Below are positions 35,595 to 44,604 of a DNA stretch of 64,000 nucleotides, one piece after another. Below the pieces are notes generated by a model. It saw only the letters and a program-made list of their open reading frames with translations, did not search any database and was not told the origin of the DNA. A program made the position numbers and the translations under genes. Every line of letters starts with the position of its first letter. The first letter of the stretch is position 1. The stretch spans positions 158,514 to 222,513 of the forward strand of contig NZ_WBOL01000004.1 of NCBI RefSeq assembly GCF_008973715.1. The letters run 5' to 3'. Source of the stretch: Nitrincola schmidtii. GTDB taxonomy: Bacteria > Pseudomonadota > Gammaproteobacteria > Pseudomonadales > Balneatricaceae.

Positions 35595-36323
35595 ATGAGA
35601 ATTCCACGCTTCTATGAGAACCAACCGCTGGCTGGCATGCAAGAGTTAACCCTAACTGACTCAGTTTTTCAGCATGCGGCAAAGGTTCTCAGGATGCGCG
35701 AAGGGGATAAACTCACCCTGTTTAATGGCGATGGCGTTGACTATTTAGCGGAAGTCACTCATGCAGATAAGCGACAAATGCAGATTCGTGTGCTCGAGTC
35801 TGCACCTAATGAGCGCGAATCATCCTTAAAGATTGAAATCGGACAAGCCATCTCTCGCGGTGAACGGATGGATTATGCTATTCAAAAAGCCACCGAATTG
35901 GGTTGTCATAAGATATCGCCGCTTTTTACCGAACGCTGTGAGGTACGACTGTCATCTGATCGACAAGACAAGCGCCAACGCCACTGGCAGCAAACAGCTG
36001 TGAGCGCTTGTGAACAATCAATGCGCGCCACACCTCCTGACATTTCAGCTCCGCTATCGCTTGAAGCGTGGCTTAAAGACTGCGAAGCTGAGTTAAAACT
36101 GGTTCTTCACCCGCATGAAGAAGCGCCATTGGATAGTTATCAAGCACCACAATCAGTTGCCTTGTTAATCGGTCCGGAAGGTGGTTTAAGCGATGCAGAG
36201 ATCGCATTGGCCTTAGAATATGATTTCAAACCATTAAGGCTTGGACCTAGAGTCATGAGAACAGAAACCGCACCCGTTGCTGCCTGCGCTATTCTTCATT
36301 ATCTTTGGGGTGATCTGCGTTAA
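35595..36323 (+). CDS. rsmE: 16S rRNA (uracil1498-N3)-methyltransferase
   Basis: A 242-residue SPOUT methyltransferase. An N-terminal PUA-like domain (MRIPRFYENQPL through HAAKVLRMREGDKLTLFNGDG) is followed by the knotted SAM domain with LLIGPEGGLSDAEI near residue 192 and LGPRVMRTETAPVAA near 217. Known role: methylation of 16S rRNA U1498 in the 30S subunit. The gap to metK is 44 bases and to gshB 35, with no terminator seen, so co-transcription is plausible. Confidence 0.94.
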   Translation: MRIPRFYENQPLAGMQELTLTDSVFQHAAKVLRMREGDKLTLFNGDGVDYLAEVTHADKRQMQIRVLESAPNERESSLKIEIGQAISRGERMDYAIQKATELGCHKISPLFTERCEVRLSSDRQDKRQRHWQQTAVSACEQSMRATPPDISAPLSLEAWLKDCEAELKLVLHPHEEAPLDSYQAPQSVALLIGPEGGLSDAEIALALEYDFKPLRLGPRVMRTETAPVAACAILHYLWGDLR

Positions 36324-36358
36324 GTTTTGGCAAACCGCCTAATATCAAAGGATTTCAT

Positions 36359-37312
36359 ATGAGCATAAAAATCGGCATCGTGATGGACCCCATCGACGCC
36401 ATCAGCTACAAAAAAGATTCCAGCCTCGCCATGCTGTGGGCCGCACAACGTAAAGGCTGGGAGCTTTGGTATATGGAGCAGTCCGATCTTAGCATTGCTC
36501 AAGGTGAGGCTATGGCACGCATGGCACCGTTACAGGTGCAGATGGACCCTGTGCACTGGTTTGAACGCGGAGAATATCAGTCAAAAGCCTTAGCCGACCT
36601 AGATGTGATCTTAATGCGCAAAGATCCACCTTTTGATAATGAATTTCTGTATTCCACGCAAATTCTTGCCTTAGCCGAAGCGAAAGGGACCTTGATTGTT
36701 AATCGCACCCAAGGACTTAGAGACTTCAACGAGAAGCTGTTTGCCACACACTTCCCTCAATGCTGTCCACCCGTTCTCGTTTCACGCAACACTGAACAAC
36801 TTCGCGCTTTCCAAGCCGAACACCGCGATGTGATCTTCAAACCACTGGATGGCATGGGTGGCACTTCGATCTTCCGCATCAAAGAAGATGGCTTAAATTT
36901 AGGCGTCGTGATTGAAACTCTAACTCAACACGGCACGCAAATGTGTATGGTGCAAAAATATTTACCGGAAATCAGCCTAGGCGATAAGCGCATCTTAATG
37001 ATTAACGGTGAACCTGTTCCCTATGCATTAGCCAGAATTCCGTCTGCAGGTGAAACACGTGGCAACCTTGCTGCAGGTGGGCGTGGTGAAGGTCAGCCCC
37101 TAAGCGACAGAGACCGCTGGATCTGTGAACAAGTCGGCCCTCGTTTAAGAGAACAAGGATTACTTTTTGTTGGCTTAGATGTGATTGGCGACTACCTAAC
37201 GGAAGTGAATGTAACCAGTCCGACATGCATCCGAGAACTGGACAACCAATTCGGTTTAGATATCGGTATGCAGCTGATGGACACGATTGAAAAGACACTT
37301 GCGAACCGATGA
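36359..37312 (+). CDS. gshB: Glutathione synthetase
   Basis: A 317-residue ATP-grasp ligase joining gamma-glutamylcysteine and glycine. The N-terminal domain begins KIGIVMDPIDAISYKKDSSL; the central KPLDGMGGTSIFRIK near residue 161 binds ATP; RNPAAG-like GNLAAGGRGEG near 233 and EVNVTSPTCIRELD near 281 provide metal and substrate contacts. AAGGATTTCATATG gives an AGGA ribosome site. The last four bases overlap the tonB-like gene (ATGA). The gshB-tonB-yqgE-ruvX order matches Pseudomonas. Confidence 0.95.
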   Translation: MSIKIGIVMDPIDAISYKKDSSLAMLWAAQRKGWELWYMEQSDLSIAQGEAMARMAPLQVQMDPVHWFERGEYQSKALADLDVILMRKDPPFDNEFLYSTQILALAEAKGTLIVNRTQGLRDFNEKLFATHFPQCCPPVLVSRNTEQLRAFQAEHRDVIFKPLDGMGGTSIFRIKEDGLNLGVVIETLTQHGTQMCMVQKYLPEISLGDKRILMINGEPVPYALARIPSAGETRGNLAAGGRGEGQPLSDRDRWICEQVGPRLREQGLLFVGLDVIGDYLTEVNVTSPTCIRELDNQFGLDIGMQLMDTIEKTLANR

Positions 37313-38304
37313 GCCTAGAGCCTGATCGCCAACATTCATGGTATAAAACCGCAGCAGACCGCTTCGGCCTTAATTTGTTTTTGGCCGTCGCTCTGCATGG
37401 TTTTTTGATTTTGGCGATCAGCTTTAATCTACCCCAAAGCGTCAAACCTCAACATACACTTGATATCACACTGGCTTATCAGCCGACAGAGCAAGCACCA
37501 GATGATGCCGATTTCTTTGCACAAGAAAATCAGCTCGGCAGTGGTGACAGTGAGGAGATGCTTGACCCGAGTGTAACGGAAGAATCACTCCTTGAAGATG
37601 AAGAAATTCGTGAGCAAGCACCGATTCCTCAGCCTGTAGCTGAACCTATTCCTGAACCACAGCCTGAACCAACACCGCCAGAACCGGTGCCCGAAGCAGT
37701 CGTACAACCCGAACCCGCACCACCGGCACCACCGGCACCACCGGCACCACCGGCACCGACTGAAACACCAGCAGCAGTGGTAACTCAAGCGCCAGCAGTG
37801 CAACAAGCACCGGTGCAGCAGCAACGTCAACCAGAGGCATCACCACCGCCCACCTCAGGACCATCCGGATCGCTGCTGGCACGAAGCATGGAAATAGCCA
37901 GCATTCAGGCGCAACTGTCGGCGCAACAACAAGATCAATCGCGCAAACCTCGTGTTAGGCGCCTAACATCTTCTCCGTCAACCATGGCTCATGATGATGC
38001 GATCTATTTAGATAACTGGCGTCGCCGCATCGAATCTGTCGGCAATATGAATTACCCAGAAGAAGCACGCCGCAATAACATCAACGGCAGCTTACGCTTA
38101 CTGGTTGCCATTATGCCAGATGGCAGTGTTGCAGAGATTGATGTTCTCCAATCTTCAGGACATGCGGTACTGGATAATGCAGCTATCCGTATCGTACAAA
38201 TGGCTTCTCCCTTCCAACCCTTCACCAACGAAATGCGTCGAAGTACCGATCGTCTTGAAATAATTCGTACCTGGAAATTTGAGAATCGCGCCAGCGTGAA
38301 CTAA
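37309..38304 (+). CDS. tonB: TonB family energy transducer
   Basis: A 331-residue protein anchored by one N-terminal membrane segment (LFLAVALHGFLILAISFNL, about residues 24-42). A long periplasmic spacer rich in P, E and A at about residues 75-185 includes a PAP tandem repeat. The C-terminal TonB domain shows MNYPEEARRNNINGSLRLLV near 246 and IDVLQSSGHAVLDNAAIR. It transmits proton-motive energy to outer-membrane receptors, but no exbB/exbD lie nearby. In Pseudomonas the positional equivalent (tonB3) affects twitching motility, which is notable given pilT/pilU downstream; that connection is inference. Confidence 0.88.
   Translation: MSLEPDRQHSWYKTAADRFGLNLFLAVALHGFLILAISFNLPQSVKPQHTLDITLAYQPTEQAPDDADFFAQENQLGSGDSEEMLDPSVTEESLLEDEEIREQAPIPQPVAEPIPEPQPEPTPPEPVPEAVVQPEPAPPAPPAPPAPPAPTETPAAVVTQAPAVQQAPVQQQRQPEASPPPTSGPSGSLLARSMEIASIQAQLSAQQQDQSRKPRVRRLTSSPSTMAHDDAIYLDNWRRRIESVGNMNYPEEARRNNINGSLRLLVAIMPDGSVAEIDVLQSSGHAVLDNAAIRIVQMASPFQPFTNEMRRSTDRLEIIRTWKFENRASVN
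37717..37758 (+). repeat. 9-base tandem repeat encoding the TonB PAP spacer
   Basis: GCACCACCG is repeated four times without change (37717-37752) and followed by GCACCG. It encodes the Pro-Ala-Pro run in the TonB spacer. Being identical and in frame, copy number could change by slippage without breaking the protein. Confidence 0.85.
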
Positions 38305-38374
38305 ACCTAATATAGAATTATTTTTTGTATGCATCTACACAGCCGATGACTATCGGTATTTCAGGGTAAAGATC

Positions 38375-38941
38375 ATGTCTGAATCTACGTCTCTTCGCGA
38401 TCAATTTCTTATTTCGATGCCTCACCTCGACGATCGCCATTTCTCTAACACCCTGACCTATATTTGCGATCACAGCGAATATGGTGCGATGGGCATCATT
38501 GTTAATCGACCTGCAGGTATGTTAGTTCATGACCTCTTCGCCCATATTGATCTGGACTACAGTAAAATAGCGATCGACCCAATGCCTGTATTTCGTGGCG
38601 GACCGATTCATCAAGATCGCGGTTTTGTATTACATCGCGATGATGGTAGTCGATGGTTATCCAGTCATTCGATCACTGGTGATATTCGCCTAACCACATC
38701 AATGGATATTTTAGAAGCGATCGCCGTTGGCGAAGGCCCTAAAGATTATTTAGTCGCACTTGGCTATGCCGGATGGAGCCCCGGTCAACTGGAACAAGAG
38801 ATCTGTGACAATACTTGGTTAAGCTGCCCAGCAAATTCAGATATAATGTTTAAATTACCAGCTGAGGAGCGACTTCAGGCAGCGGCAGCATCACTGGGTG
38901 TCAATTTACAACTGATGACAGCACATGCCGGACATGCCTAA
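38375..38941 (+). CDS. yqgE: YqgE/AlgH family protein
   Basis: A 188-residue member of the YqgE/AlgH (DUF179) family. It opens with RDQFLISMPHLDDRHFSNTLTYICDH, followed by GAMGIIVNRP near residue 47 and FRGGPIHQDRGFVLH near 78. The biochemical role of the family is not settled; in Pseudomonas AlgH affects alginate production. It lies between tonB and ruvX, its usual partner, with a 12-base gap to ruvX. No signal peptide, so it is likely cytoplasmic. Confidence 0.93.
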   Translation: MSESTSLRDQFLISMPHLDDRHFSNTLTYICDHSEYGAMGIIVNRPAGMLVHDLFAHIDLDYSKIAIDPMPVFRGGPIHQDRGFVLHRDDGSRWLSSHSITGDIRLTTSMDILEAIAVGEGPKDYLVALGYAGWSPGQLEQEICDNTWLSCPANSDIMFKLPAEERLQAAAASLGVNLQLMTAHAGHA

Positions 38942-38953
38942 TCGACATATTGC

Positions 38954-39442
38954 ATGCAACCATCTCGTGTTACGGCAACAGACTTTGAAACGGCATTAGC
39001 ATTTGATTTTGGCACCCGACGTATCGGAGCCGCTTTTGGTCAACGAATCACCGCTACTGCGTCTCCTCTTGAACCCATCGCTGCAAAAGATGGCATTCCA
39101 GATTGGAACCTCATAAACAGTTTAATCGACACTTGGCAACCTCACTGTTTGGTCATTGGTATCCCGCTAAATATGGATGGCAGCATCAGCGATATGGCTC
39201 GTCGTTCACGAAAATTCGCTAACCGCCTTCACGAACGCTTTCAACTTCCCTGCTTTATTATCGACGAACGCCTCACAACACGCGAAGCAAAAGAGATCCA
39301 CCATGCGGCAGGCGGTAGCAATCATTACCGCAAAGATCCCGTTGATAGCATTGCTGCGCGTTTAATTCTAGAAGACTGGTTTAACACTGACACTCTTTTT
39401 CCCAGCCACACGCCACTGGAGAGCCTTTATGGTATCAGGTAA
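38954..39442 (+). CDS. ruvX: Holliday junction resolvase-like / pre-16S rRNA nuclease YqgF
   Basis: A 162-residue RNase H-fold nuclease. Catalytic acidic positions are visible in [16 protein letters not shown] near residue 15, [12 protein letters not shown] near 72, and [13 protein letters not shown] near 103, with the C-terminal DSIAAR aspartate near 139. Known role: 5' end maturation of 16S rRNA in E. coli. Its end overlaps pyrR by 14 bases. It follows yqgE in the order conserved across gammaproteobacteria. Confidence 0.94.
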   Translation: MQPSRVTATDFETALAFDFGTRRIGAAFGQRITATASPLEPIAAKDGIPDWNLINSLIDTWQPHCLVIGIPLNMDGSISDMARRSRKFANRLHERFQLPCFIIDERLTTREAKEIHHAAGGSNHYRKDPVDSIAARLILEDWFNTDTLFPSHTPLESLYGIR

Positions 39443-39941
39443 TCTGAATGTCGAGCATTTGCTCGATAAAATGACACAGAACCTCAACGCACTGATCACA
39501 TACCGCAACATCGAAGACCCCCTCATTGTTGGCATCAGAACCGGCGGTGTTTGGATTGCAGAACATCTACATCAGCGTCTAGGCTTGCAAAGCCCCATGG
39601 GAATGCTAGATATCTCTTTCTATCGAGATGATTTTACCCGAAATGGCCTTAATCCCAAGGTACTGCCTTCCAATCTTCCCTGCGCGACTGAAGATCGCCA
39701 CGTCATTCTGGTGGATGATGTGATTATGTCGGGCCGAACCATTCGCGCCGCCATGAATGAGCTGTTTGATTATGGACGTCCCGCTTCGATTACGCTGGTC
39801 ACCTTGATCGACCTACAGCACCGTGAAATTCCGATCCAGCCCGATGTTGCTGGCGACATTATGACGCTGGGCGCGGATCAGCAGATCAAGCTCAACGGCC
39901 CTGCCCCACTTGTTTTGGAAATACGGCAACGAAACAACTAA
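39429..39941 (+). CDS. pyrR: PyrR bifunctional pyrimidine operon regulator / uracil phosphoribosyltransferase-like
   Basis: A 170-residue type I phosphoribosyltransferase fold protein. [19 protein letters not shown] lies near residues 34-52 and the PRPP loop [20 protein letters not shown] near 94-113. It sits directly before pyrB and pyrX, as in Pseudomonas, where PyrR controls pyrimidine genes. No RNA attenuator of the Bacillus type fits into the 38-base gap before pyrB. The start ATG at 39429 lies inside the ruvX 3' end after TGGAGAGCC. Confidence 0.93.
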   Translation: MVSGNLNVEHLLDKMTQNLNALITYRNIEDPLIVGIRTGGVWIAEHLHQRLGLQSPMGMLDISFYRDDFTRNGLNPKVLPSNLPCATEDRHVILVDDVIMSGRTIRAAMNELFDYGRPASITLVTLIDLQHREIPIQPDVAGDIMTLGADQQIKLNGPAPLVLEIRQRNN

Positions 39942-39979
39942 TCGGCACACTCCTTTGACGCTAATTTGAGATTAACACC

Positions 39980-40987
39980 ATGCCTAACCCGAATCATTAC
40001 GACAGCATACAACTGACACCCGAAGGTCAGCTGAAACATTTTCTGACCATCGAAGGCCTGCATGCTGAGTTGCTCACAGAAATTCTCGATACCGCCGATT
40101 CCTTTGTCGATATGAGCGCGCAACAGGTCAAAAAAGTCCCACTACTTCGAGGCAAAACCGTCGCCAATCTGTTTTTTGAAGCCAGCACACGCACTCTATC
40201 AACCTTTGAGCTAGCTGCAAAACGCCTTTCCGCAGACGTACTTAACCTGAATATCAGCACCTCTTCTACCTCTAAGGGTGAAACGTTAAAAGACACTCTG
40301 ATGACCTTAAGGGCGATGCATTGCGATATGTTTGTGGTGCGCCACTCCGCCAGTGGCGCTGCACACTTTATCGCGGAACATGTCACGCCGGATGTAGCCG
40401 TCATCAATGCCGGTGATGGTCGCCATGCACACCCAACTCAAGCGATGCTGGATATGCTCACTATTCGCCAACATAAGGGCGACTTTACGAAACTAAAAGT
40501 CGCTATCGTCGGCGATATTCTGCATTCTCGTGTCGCTCGATCTCAAATTCATGCACTGCGTATTCTCGGTGTCGAAGAGATTAGAGTAATTGCCCCGCAA
40601 ACACTCCTACCCCGTCATATTGAGTCAATGGGAGTTAAAGTGTTTAACGAAATGTCGCGTGGTTTGCGCGATGTCGATGTCATTATTATGCTTCGCCTAC
40701 AAAAAGAGCGAATGCAAACAGCGTTACTACCCAGTGAATCAGAGTTCTATAAATTATTTGGTTTGACTGAAGCCAAGCTAGCCTACGCAAAGCCGGATGC
40801 GATTATTATGCATCCAGGGCCGATCAATCGTGGCGTTGAGATAGAATCAGGGGTTGCCGATGGTGATCGCTCGGTTATTTTACAACAGGTTACTAATGGC
40901 ATAGCCGTTCGCATGGCGGTGATGTCAATGGCGATGAGCGGTCAGTTAAAACAAACTCAGCAGCGATTAGAGGCGTCAGGGGTCTAA
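39980..40987 (+). CDS. pyrB: Aspartate carbamoyltransferase catalytic subunit
   Basis: A 335-residue carbamoyltransferase catalysing the first committed pyrimidine step, carbamoyl phosphate plus aspartate. The phosphate loop is [19 protein letters not shown] near residues 60-78, with leucine where arginine is usual after STRT; the core STRT residues remain. [12 protein letters not shown] near 152 and [13 protein letters not shown] near 276 complete the active site. The N-terminal extension (about 20 residues before the core) matches Pseudomonas-type ATCases, which assemble with an inactive dihydroorotase instead of PyrI. Its stop codon overlaps the pyrX start by one base. Confidence 0.95.
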   Translation: MPNPNHYDSIQLTPEGQLKHFLTIEGLHAELLTEILDTADSFVDMSAQQVKKVPLLRGKTVANLFFEASTRTLSTFELAAKRLSADVLNLNISTSSTSKGETLKDTLMTLRAMHCDMFVVRHSASGAAHFIAEHVTPDVAVINAGDGRHAHPTQAMLDMLTIRQHKGDFTKLKVAIVGDILHSRVARSQIHALRILGVEEIRVIAPQTLLPRHIESMGVKVFNEMSRGLRDVDVIIMLRLQKERMQTALLPSESEFYKLFGLTEAKLAYAKPDAIIMHPGPINRGVEIESGVADGDRSVILQQVTNGIAVRMAVMSMAMSGQLKQTQQRLEASGV

Positions 40988-42267
40988 TGATGAATATTAA
41001 AATTTCCAATGGACGTATAATTGACCCTGCAACTGGGCTAGATCAGGTGACCGACCTCTATGTTCGTGCTGGTGAGATTTATGCTATCGGTGACCTAGCT
41101 GACGATTTTCATTACGACGAAGTCATTGATGCAACAGGGCTAATTGTCTGTCCCGGCTTGATAGATCTATGTGCGCATCTACGTGAACCGGGTGAAACGC
41201 ACAAAGGCAGTATTGCAAGTGAAACCGCTGCTGCAGCTGCTGGCGGGATCACCTCGCTAATTACACCACCGACGACTCGCCCTATCGTTGACACACCGGC
41301 TGTCGCTGAGCTGATTCAGGATAGAGCAGCGGATGCTGGCTTTGCCCGTGTGATGCCGATGTGTGCGCTCACTCAAGGACTGCAAGGCGAACAATTAGCA
41401 CCATTACATGCCCTGGCCGGTTCTGGCTGTATCGCATTTACCAATGCTCGCTTACCTATAAAAAGCACTTTGAACCTGCTGCGCTGTCTTGAATATGCAG
41501 CAACCTTTGATCTGTTAGTCGTTTTTCAAGCGCAAGATCACAGCCTCAGTAGCAATGGCTGCATGCATGAAGGCGCCAACTCAACACGCATGGGATTAAG
41601 TGGCATTCCAGAAGCGGCTGAAACGATTGAGGTTTCTCGCTGCTTACTGCTTGTTGAACAAACCGGTGTTAGAGCTCACTTCGGCCAGCTCAGTTGTGAA
41701 CGCTCGGTGCAGTTAATCACTGCCGCCCAACAGCGTGGCTTAAAGGTTACCGCAGACGTTGCTGCGCATCATTTAATTTTAAGTGATGAGCAGGTCAATG
41801 AATTTGACTCTTCACTGCACCTGCAACCGCCTTTGCGCAGTGCATTAGATCGTGCAGGTTTAATTCAAGGGTTACTTTCAGGGAGCGTAACGGCGATCTG
41901 TTCTGATCATCAACCTCAAGATCTAATCTCAAAGCAAGCACCTTTTGCCGAAACAGCTGCCGGATTGAGCGGATTAGAAACCCTGTTACCTCTGAGCTTA
42001 AGCTTAGTGGAGCGAAAGTTAATTGAACTACCACAAGTGATTGAGAAACTCACTCTAGGACCAGCAAAAATATTGGGATTAGATTCAGGAAGTTTACAGA
42101 TCGGTAAGCCTGCAGATATCTGTATTTTTGATCCTAACGAACAGTGGACTGTGAATAAAAATAGTTTACGTTCTGCCGGTAAAAACACGCCTTTCAATGG
42201 TAAAACATTAAAAGGTCGTGTTTTTACTACACTACTCGGCGGGCGAGTGGTGTTTCGTCGAGGCTAG
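40987..42267 (+). CDS. pyrX: Dihydroorotase-like protein, predicted non-catalytic (PyrX/PyrC')
   Basis: A 426-residue amidohydrolase-fold protein of the dihydroorotase family. Two expected zinc ligands are replaced: the DxHxH motif reads DLCAH (Cys62 for the first histidine), and the later HxxH-type motif reads HFGQLS (Gln for His). The substrate-binding REPG is kept, and the late aspartate is kept in SDHQP. The same losses are known for the inactive PyrC' of Pseudomonas, which holds ATCase trimers together as a dodecamer. The overlap with pyrB (TAATG) supports a paired complex. An active dihydroorotase gene must therefore lie elsewhere. A second ATG at 40990 could also be the start. Confidence 0.88.
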   Translation: MMNIKISNGRIIDPATGLDQVTDLYVRAGEIYAIGDLADDFHYDEVIDATGLIVCPGLIDLCAHLREPGETHKGSIASETAAAAAGGITSLITPPTTRPIVDTPAVAELIQDRAADAGFARVMPMCALTQGLQGEQLAPLHALAGSGCIAFTNARLPIKSTLNLLRCLEYAATFDLLVVFQAQDHSLSSNGCMHEGANSTRMGLSGIPEAAETIEVSRCLLLVEQTGVRAHFGQLSCERSVQLITAAQQRGLKVTADVAAHHLILSDEQVNEFDSSLHLQPPLRSALDRAGLIQGLLSGSVTAICSDHQPQDLISKQAPFAETAAGLSGLETLLPLSLSLVERKLIELPQVIEKLTLGPAKILGLDSGSLQIGKPADICIFDPNEQWTVNKNSLRSAGKNTPFNGKTLKGRVFTTLLGGRVVFRRG

Positions 42268-42280
42268 TAGGCCTAGTCAA

Positions 42281-43456
42281 TCACATACTCTTGACGTCTG
42301 CCACACCACTCAAGTTCATGTTGTCATCCTCTTCCTGAAGAGTAAATGACGGCATGGACTCATCTTTTTGTGGTGTTTTAGATTTACCAGAGGTTTCCGC
42401 ATTCAGCTTGATCATTAAGCGCAAATCATTAGACGAATCTGCATGACTTATAGCAACATCGTAGCTAATGACACCCTCTTTATAGAGCTGGAAGAGTGAC
42501 TGATCAAAAGTCTGCATACCTAAATTGGTGGATTTCTTAATCACGTCCTTGATTTCATGCACAGCCGCCTTACGGATCATATCCTGAATTAATGGCGTAT
42601 TAATCAGCACTTCTATCGCAGCACGGCGCCCTTGACCATCAACCGTGGGCAACAGCTGCTGCGCAACAATAGCCTTGAGATTCAAAGACATGTCCATCCA
42701 AACCTGATTATGATGATCTGGACCAAAGAAGGAAATAATTCGATCTAATGCTTGGTTGGCATTATTTGCGTGAAGGGTCGCCATACATAAGTGACCGGTT
42801 TCAGCAAAGCTCAACCCATACTTCATGGTTTCTGCATCGCGTATCTCACCCATCAGAATGACATCAGGAGCTTGACGCAGCGTATTCTTCAACGCGATTT
42901 CATACGATTCGGTATCCAAACCTACTTCACGTTGAGTGATGATACTTTTCTTGTGATGGTGAATATATTCAATGGGATCTTCAATGGTAATAATGTGTCC
43001 AGCATGATGGCTGTTTCGATAATCAATCATGGAAGCCAATGACGTAGACTTACCCGTAGAAGTACCGCCCACGAAAAGTATCAAACCTCGCTTCGTCATG
43101 GACAGATCTTTCAAAACCGGTGGTAAATTCAACTCTTCTAGGGTAGGAATGTAAGTATTGATGCGTCGCATCACCATTCCAGGGGTGTTACGTTGCACGA
43201 AGGCGCTGACACGAAAACGACCGATACCTGGAGCACTGATAGCAAAATTACACTCATGAGTACCCTCAAACTCAGATAGTTGCTTGTCGTTCATGGTGCT
43301 ATACACAAGCTTTCTAGCTTGCTCGGGCTTCAATGCTTCCTTGGTTAGTGGTTTGATGGTTCCGTCAACCTTGATCGCAGGAGCAGCACCAGCTGTGACA
43401 AATAAATCTGACGCCCCACGATCCGACATCACTTTAAGTAGTTGTGTAAAGTCCAT
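42281..43456 (-). CDS. pilU: Type IV pilus twitching motility ATPase PilU
   Basis: A 391-residue secretion-type ATPase. The N-terminal PAS-like domain (RGASDLFVTAGAAPAIKVDG) is followed by Walker A FVGGTSTGKSTSLASMID near residue 128, the Asp box IITIEDPIEYIHHHKKSIIT and the His box ATLHANNANQALDRI near 228. The C-terminal tail (about residues 345-391, acidic) distinguishes PilU from PilT. It cooperates with PilT in pilus retraction at the inner membrane. It lies 23 bases after pilT on the same strand and converges with pyrX. Confidence 0.94.
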   Translation of the reverse strand: MDFTQLLKVMSDRGASDLFVTAGAAPAIKVDGTIKPLTKEALKPEQARKLVYSTMNDKQLSEFEGTHECNFAISAPGIGRFRVSAFVQRNTPGMVMRRINTYIPTLEELNLPPVLKDLSMTKRGLILFVGGTSTGKSTSLASMIDYRNSHHAGHIITIEDPIEYIHHHKKSIITQREVGLDTESYEIALKNTLRQAPDVILMGEIRDAETMKYGLSFAETGHLCMATLHANNANQALDRIISFFGPDHHNQVWMDMSLNLKAIVAQQLLPTVDGQGRRAAIEVLINTPLIQDMIRKAAVHEIKDVIKKSTNLGMQTFDQSLFQLYKEGVISYDVAISHADSSNDLRLMIKLNAETSGKSKTPQKDESMPSFTLQEEDDNMNLSGVADVKSM

Positions 43457-43479
43457 AATCTGGTCCTTTATTTAAGCCA

Positions 43480-44514
43480 TCAGAAGGATGACGGAGTTTT
43501 AGCCTTCTCACGTGCTGCATCACGAGAGATTAACCCTTTTGATACGAGTTCACTAAGAGATTGGTCCAGTGTTTTCATACCGAAGGAAGCGCCCGTTTGA
43601 ATCGCTGAATACATCTGTGCAACTTTATCTTCACGAATCAAATTTCGAACGGCAGGTGTACCGATCATAATTTCATAGGCTGCTACACGCCCACCTTTGA
43701 TTTTTTTCATCAGTGTCTGTGAGATAACACCCTGCAACGACTCCGACAACATGGAGCGAACCATATCTTTTTCCGCAGCAGGGAAAACGTCGATAATACG
43801 GTCAATGGTTTTTGCCGCCGAGGTAGTATGCAGGGTACCAAAAACTAAGTGACCTGTTTCAGCAGCCGTTAGTGCCAATCGAATGGTTTCAAGGTCACGC
43901 ATCTCGCCGACTAGGATAATATCAGGGTCTTCACGAAGCGCTGAACGCAGTGCGTTGGCAAAACTATGCGTATCTCGATGCACTTCACGCTGGTTAACCA
44001 AACATTTTTTACTTTCGTGAACAAACTCGATAGGGTCTTCAATGGTCAGAATATGCTCTGATCGCGTATCGTTAATATAGTCGACCATCGCTGCTAAGGT
44101 GGTACTCTTACCTGAGCCCGTAGGGCCTGTGACTAAGACTAAACCACGCGCTTTTTCAGATAGATCCTGAAACACCTTACCCATTCCGAGATCATCTAGC
44201 GTAAACACCTTACTTGGAACGGTACGAAAAACAGCAGCGGCACCTCGATGCTGATTAAACGCGTTCACACGAAAACGAGAAAGCTTGGGTACTTCGAAAG
44301 AGAAGTCTGCCTCAAGGTTTTCTTCGTATTCTTTGCGCTGACGGTCGTTCATGATGTCATAGACAAGCGTGTGAACTTGTTTATGGTCTAATGCGGGTAA
44401 TTTGATGCGACGCACGTCACCATCAACACGTATCATGGGAGGCATACCGGACGTTAGGTGCAAGTCCGAAGCGCCCTGTTGAACAGCAAAGGACAAAAGT
44501 TCTGTAATATCCAT
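43480..44514 (-). CDS. pilT: Type IV pilus retraction ATPase PilT
   Basis: About 344 residues from the ATG at 44514 (MDITELLSFAVQQGASDLHL), the canonical PilT N-terminus; a nine-residue longer frame is unsupported. It has Walker A GPTGSGKSTTLAAMVDY near 135, HILTIEDPIEFVHESKKCLVN near 160, the AIRNLIRE-type C-terminal motif (here AVRNLIREDKVAQMYSAIQT) required for retraction in the family, and the conserved tail LISRDAAREKAK. It powers pilus disassembly and twitching. Divergent from yggS, followed by pilU. Confidence 0.95.
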   Translation of the reverse strand: MDITELLSFAVQQGASDLHLTSGMPPMIRVDGDVRRIKLPALDHKQVHTLVYDIMNDRQRKEYEENLEADFSFEVPKLSRFRVNAFNQHRGAAAVFRTVPSKVFTLDDLGMGKVFQDLSEKARGLVLVTGPTGSGKSTTLAAMVDYINDTRSEHILTIEDPIEFVHESKKCLVNQREVHRDTHSFANALRSALREDPDIILVGEMRDLETIRLALTAAETGHLVFGTLHTTSAAKTIDRIIDVFPAAEKDMVRSMLSESLQGVISQTLMKKIKGGRVAAYEIMIGTPAVRNLIREDKVAQMYSAIQTGASFGMKTLDQSLSELVSKGLISRDAAREKAKTPSSF

Positions 44515-44604
44515 AGAATTAATGCTCGCAGCTTCTTCCAATCAGAGGTTTGATTATCGCAGAATACTCTGATCACTGAATAAACAACAACCAGAATCTA
44601 TCAT

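Noticed and set aside
37585..37882. Long minus-strand open frames rich in Cys/Trp/Arg or Val/Pro opposite tonB
   Set aside because: They are antisense shadows of the GCACCACCG-type repeats and the P/E/A-rich spacer; no ribosome site or family resemblance.
40987..42267. Active dihydroorotase PyrC
   Set aside because: Metal-ligand histidines are replaced at two motifs, so the family name alone is misleading.
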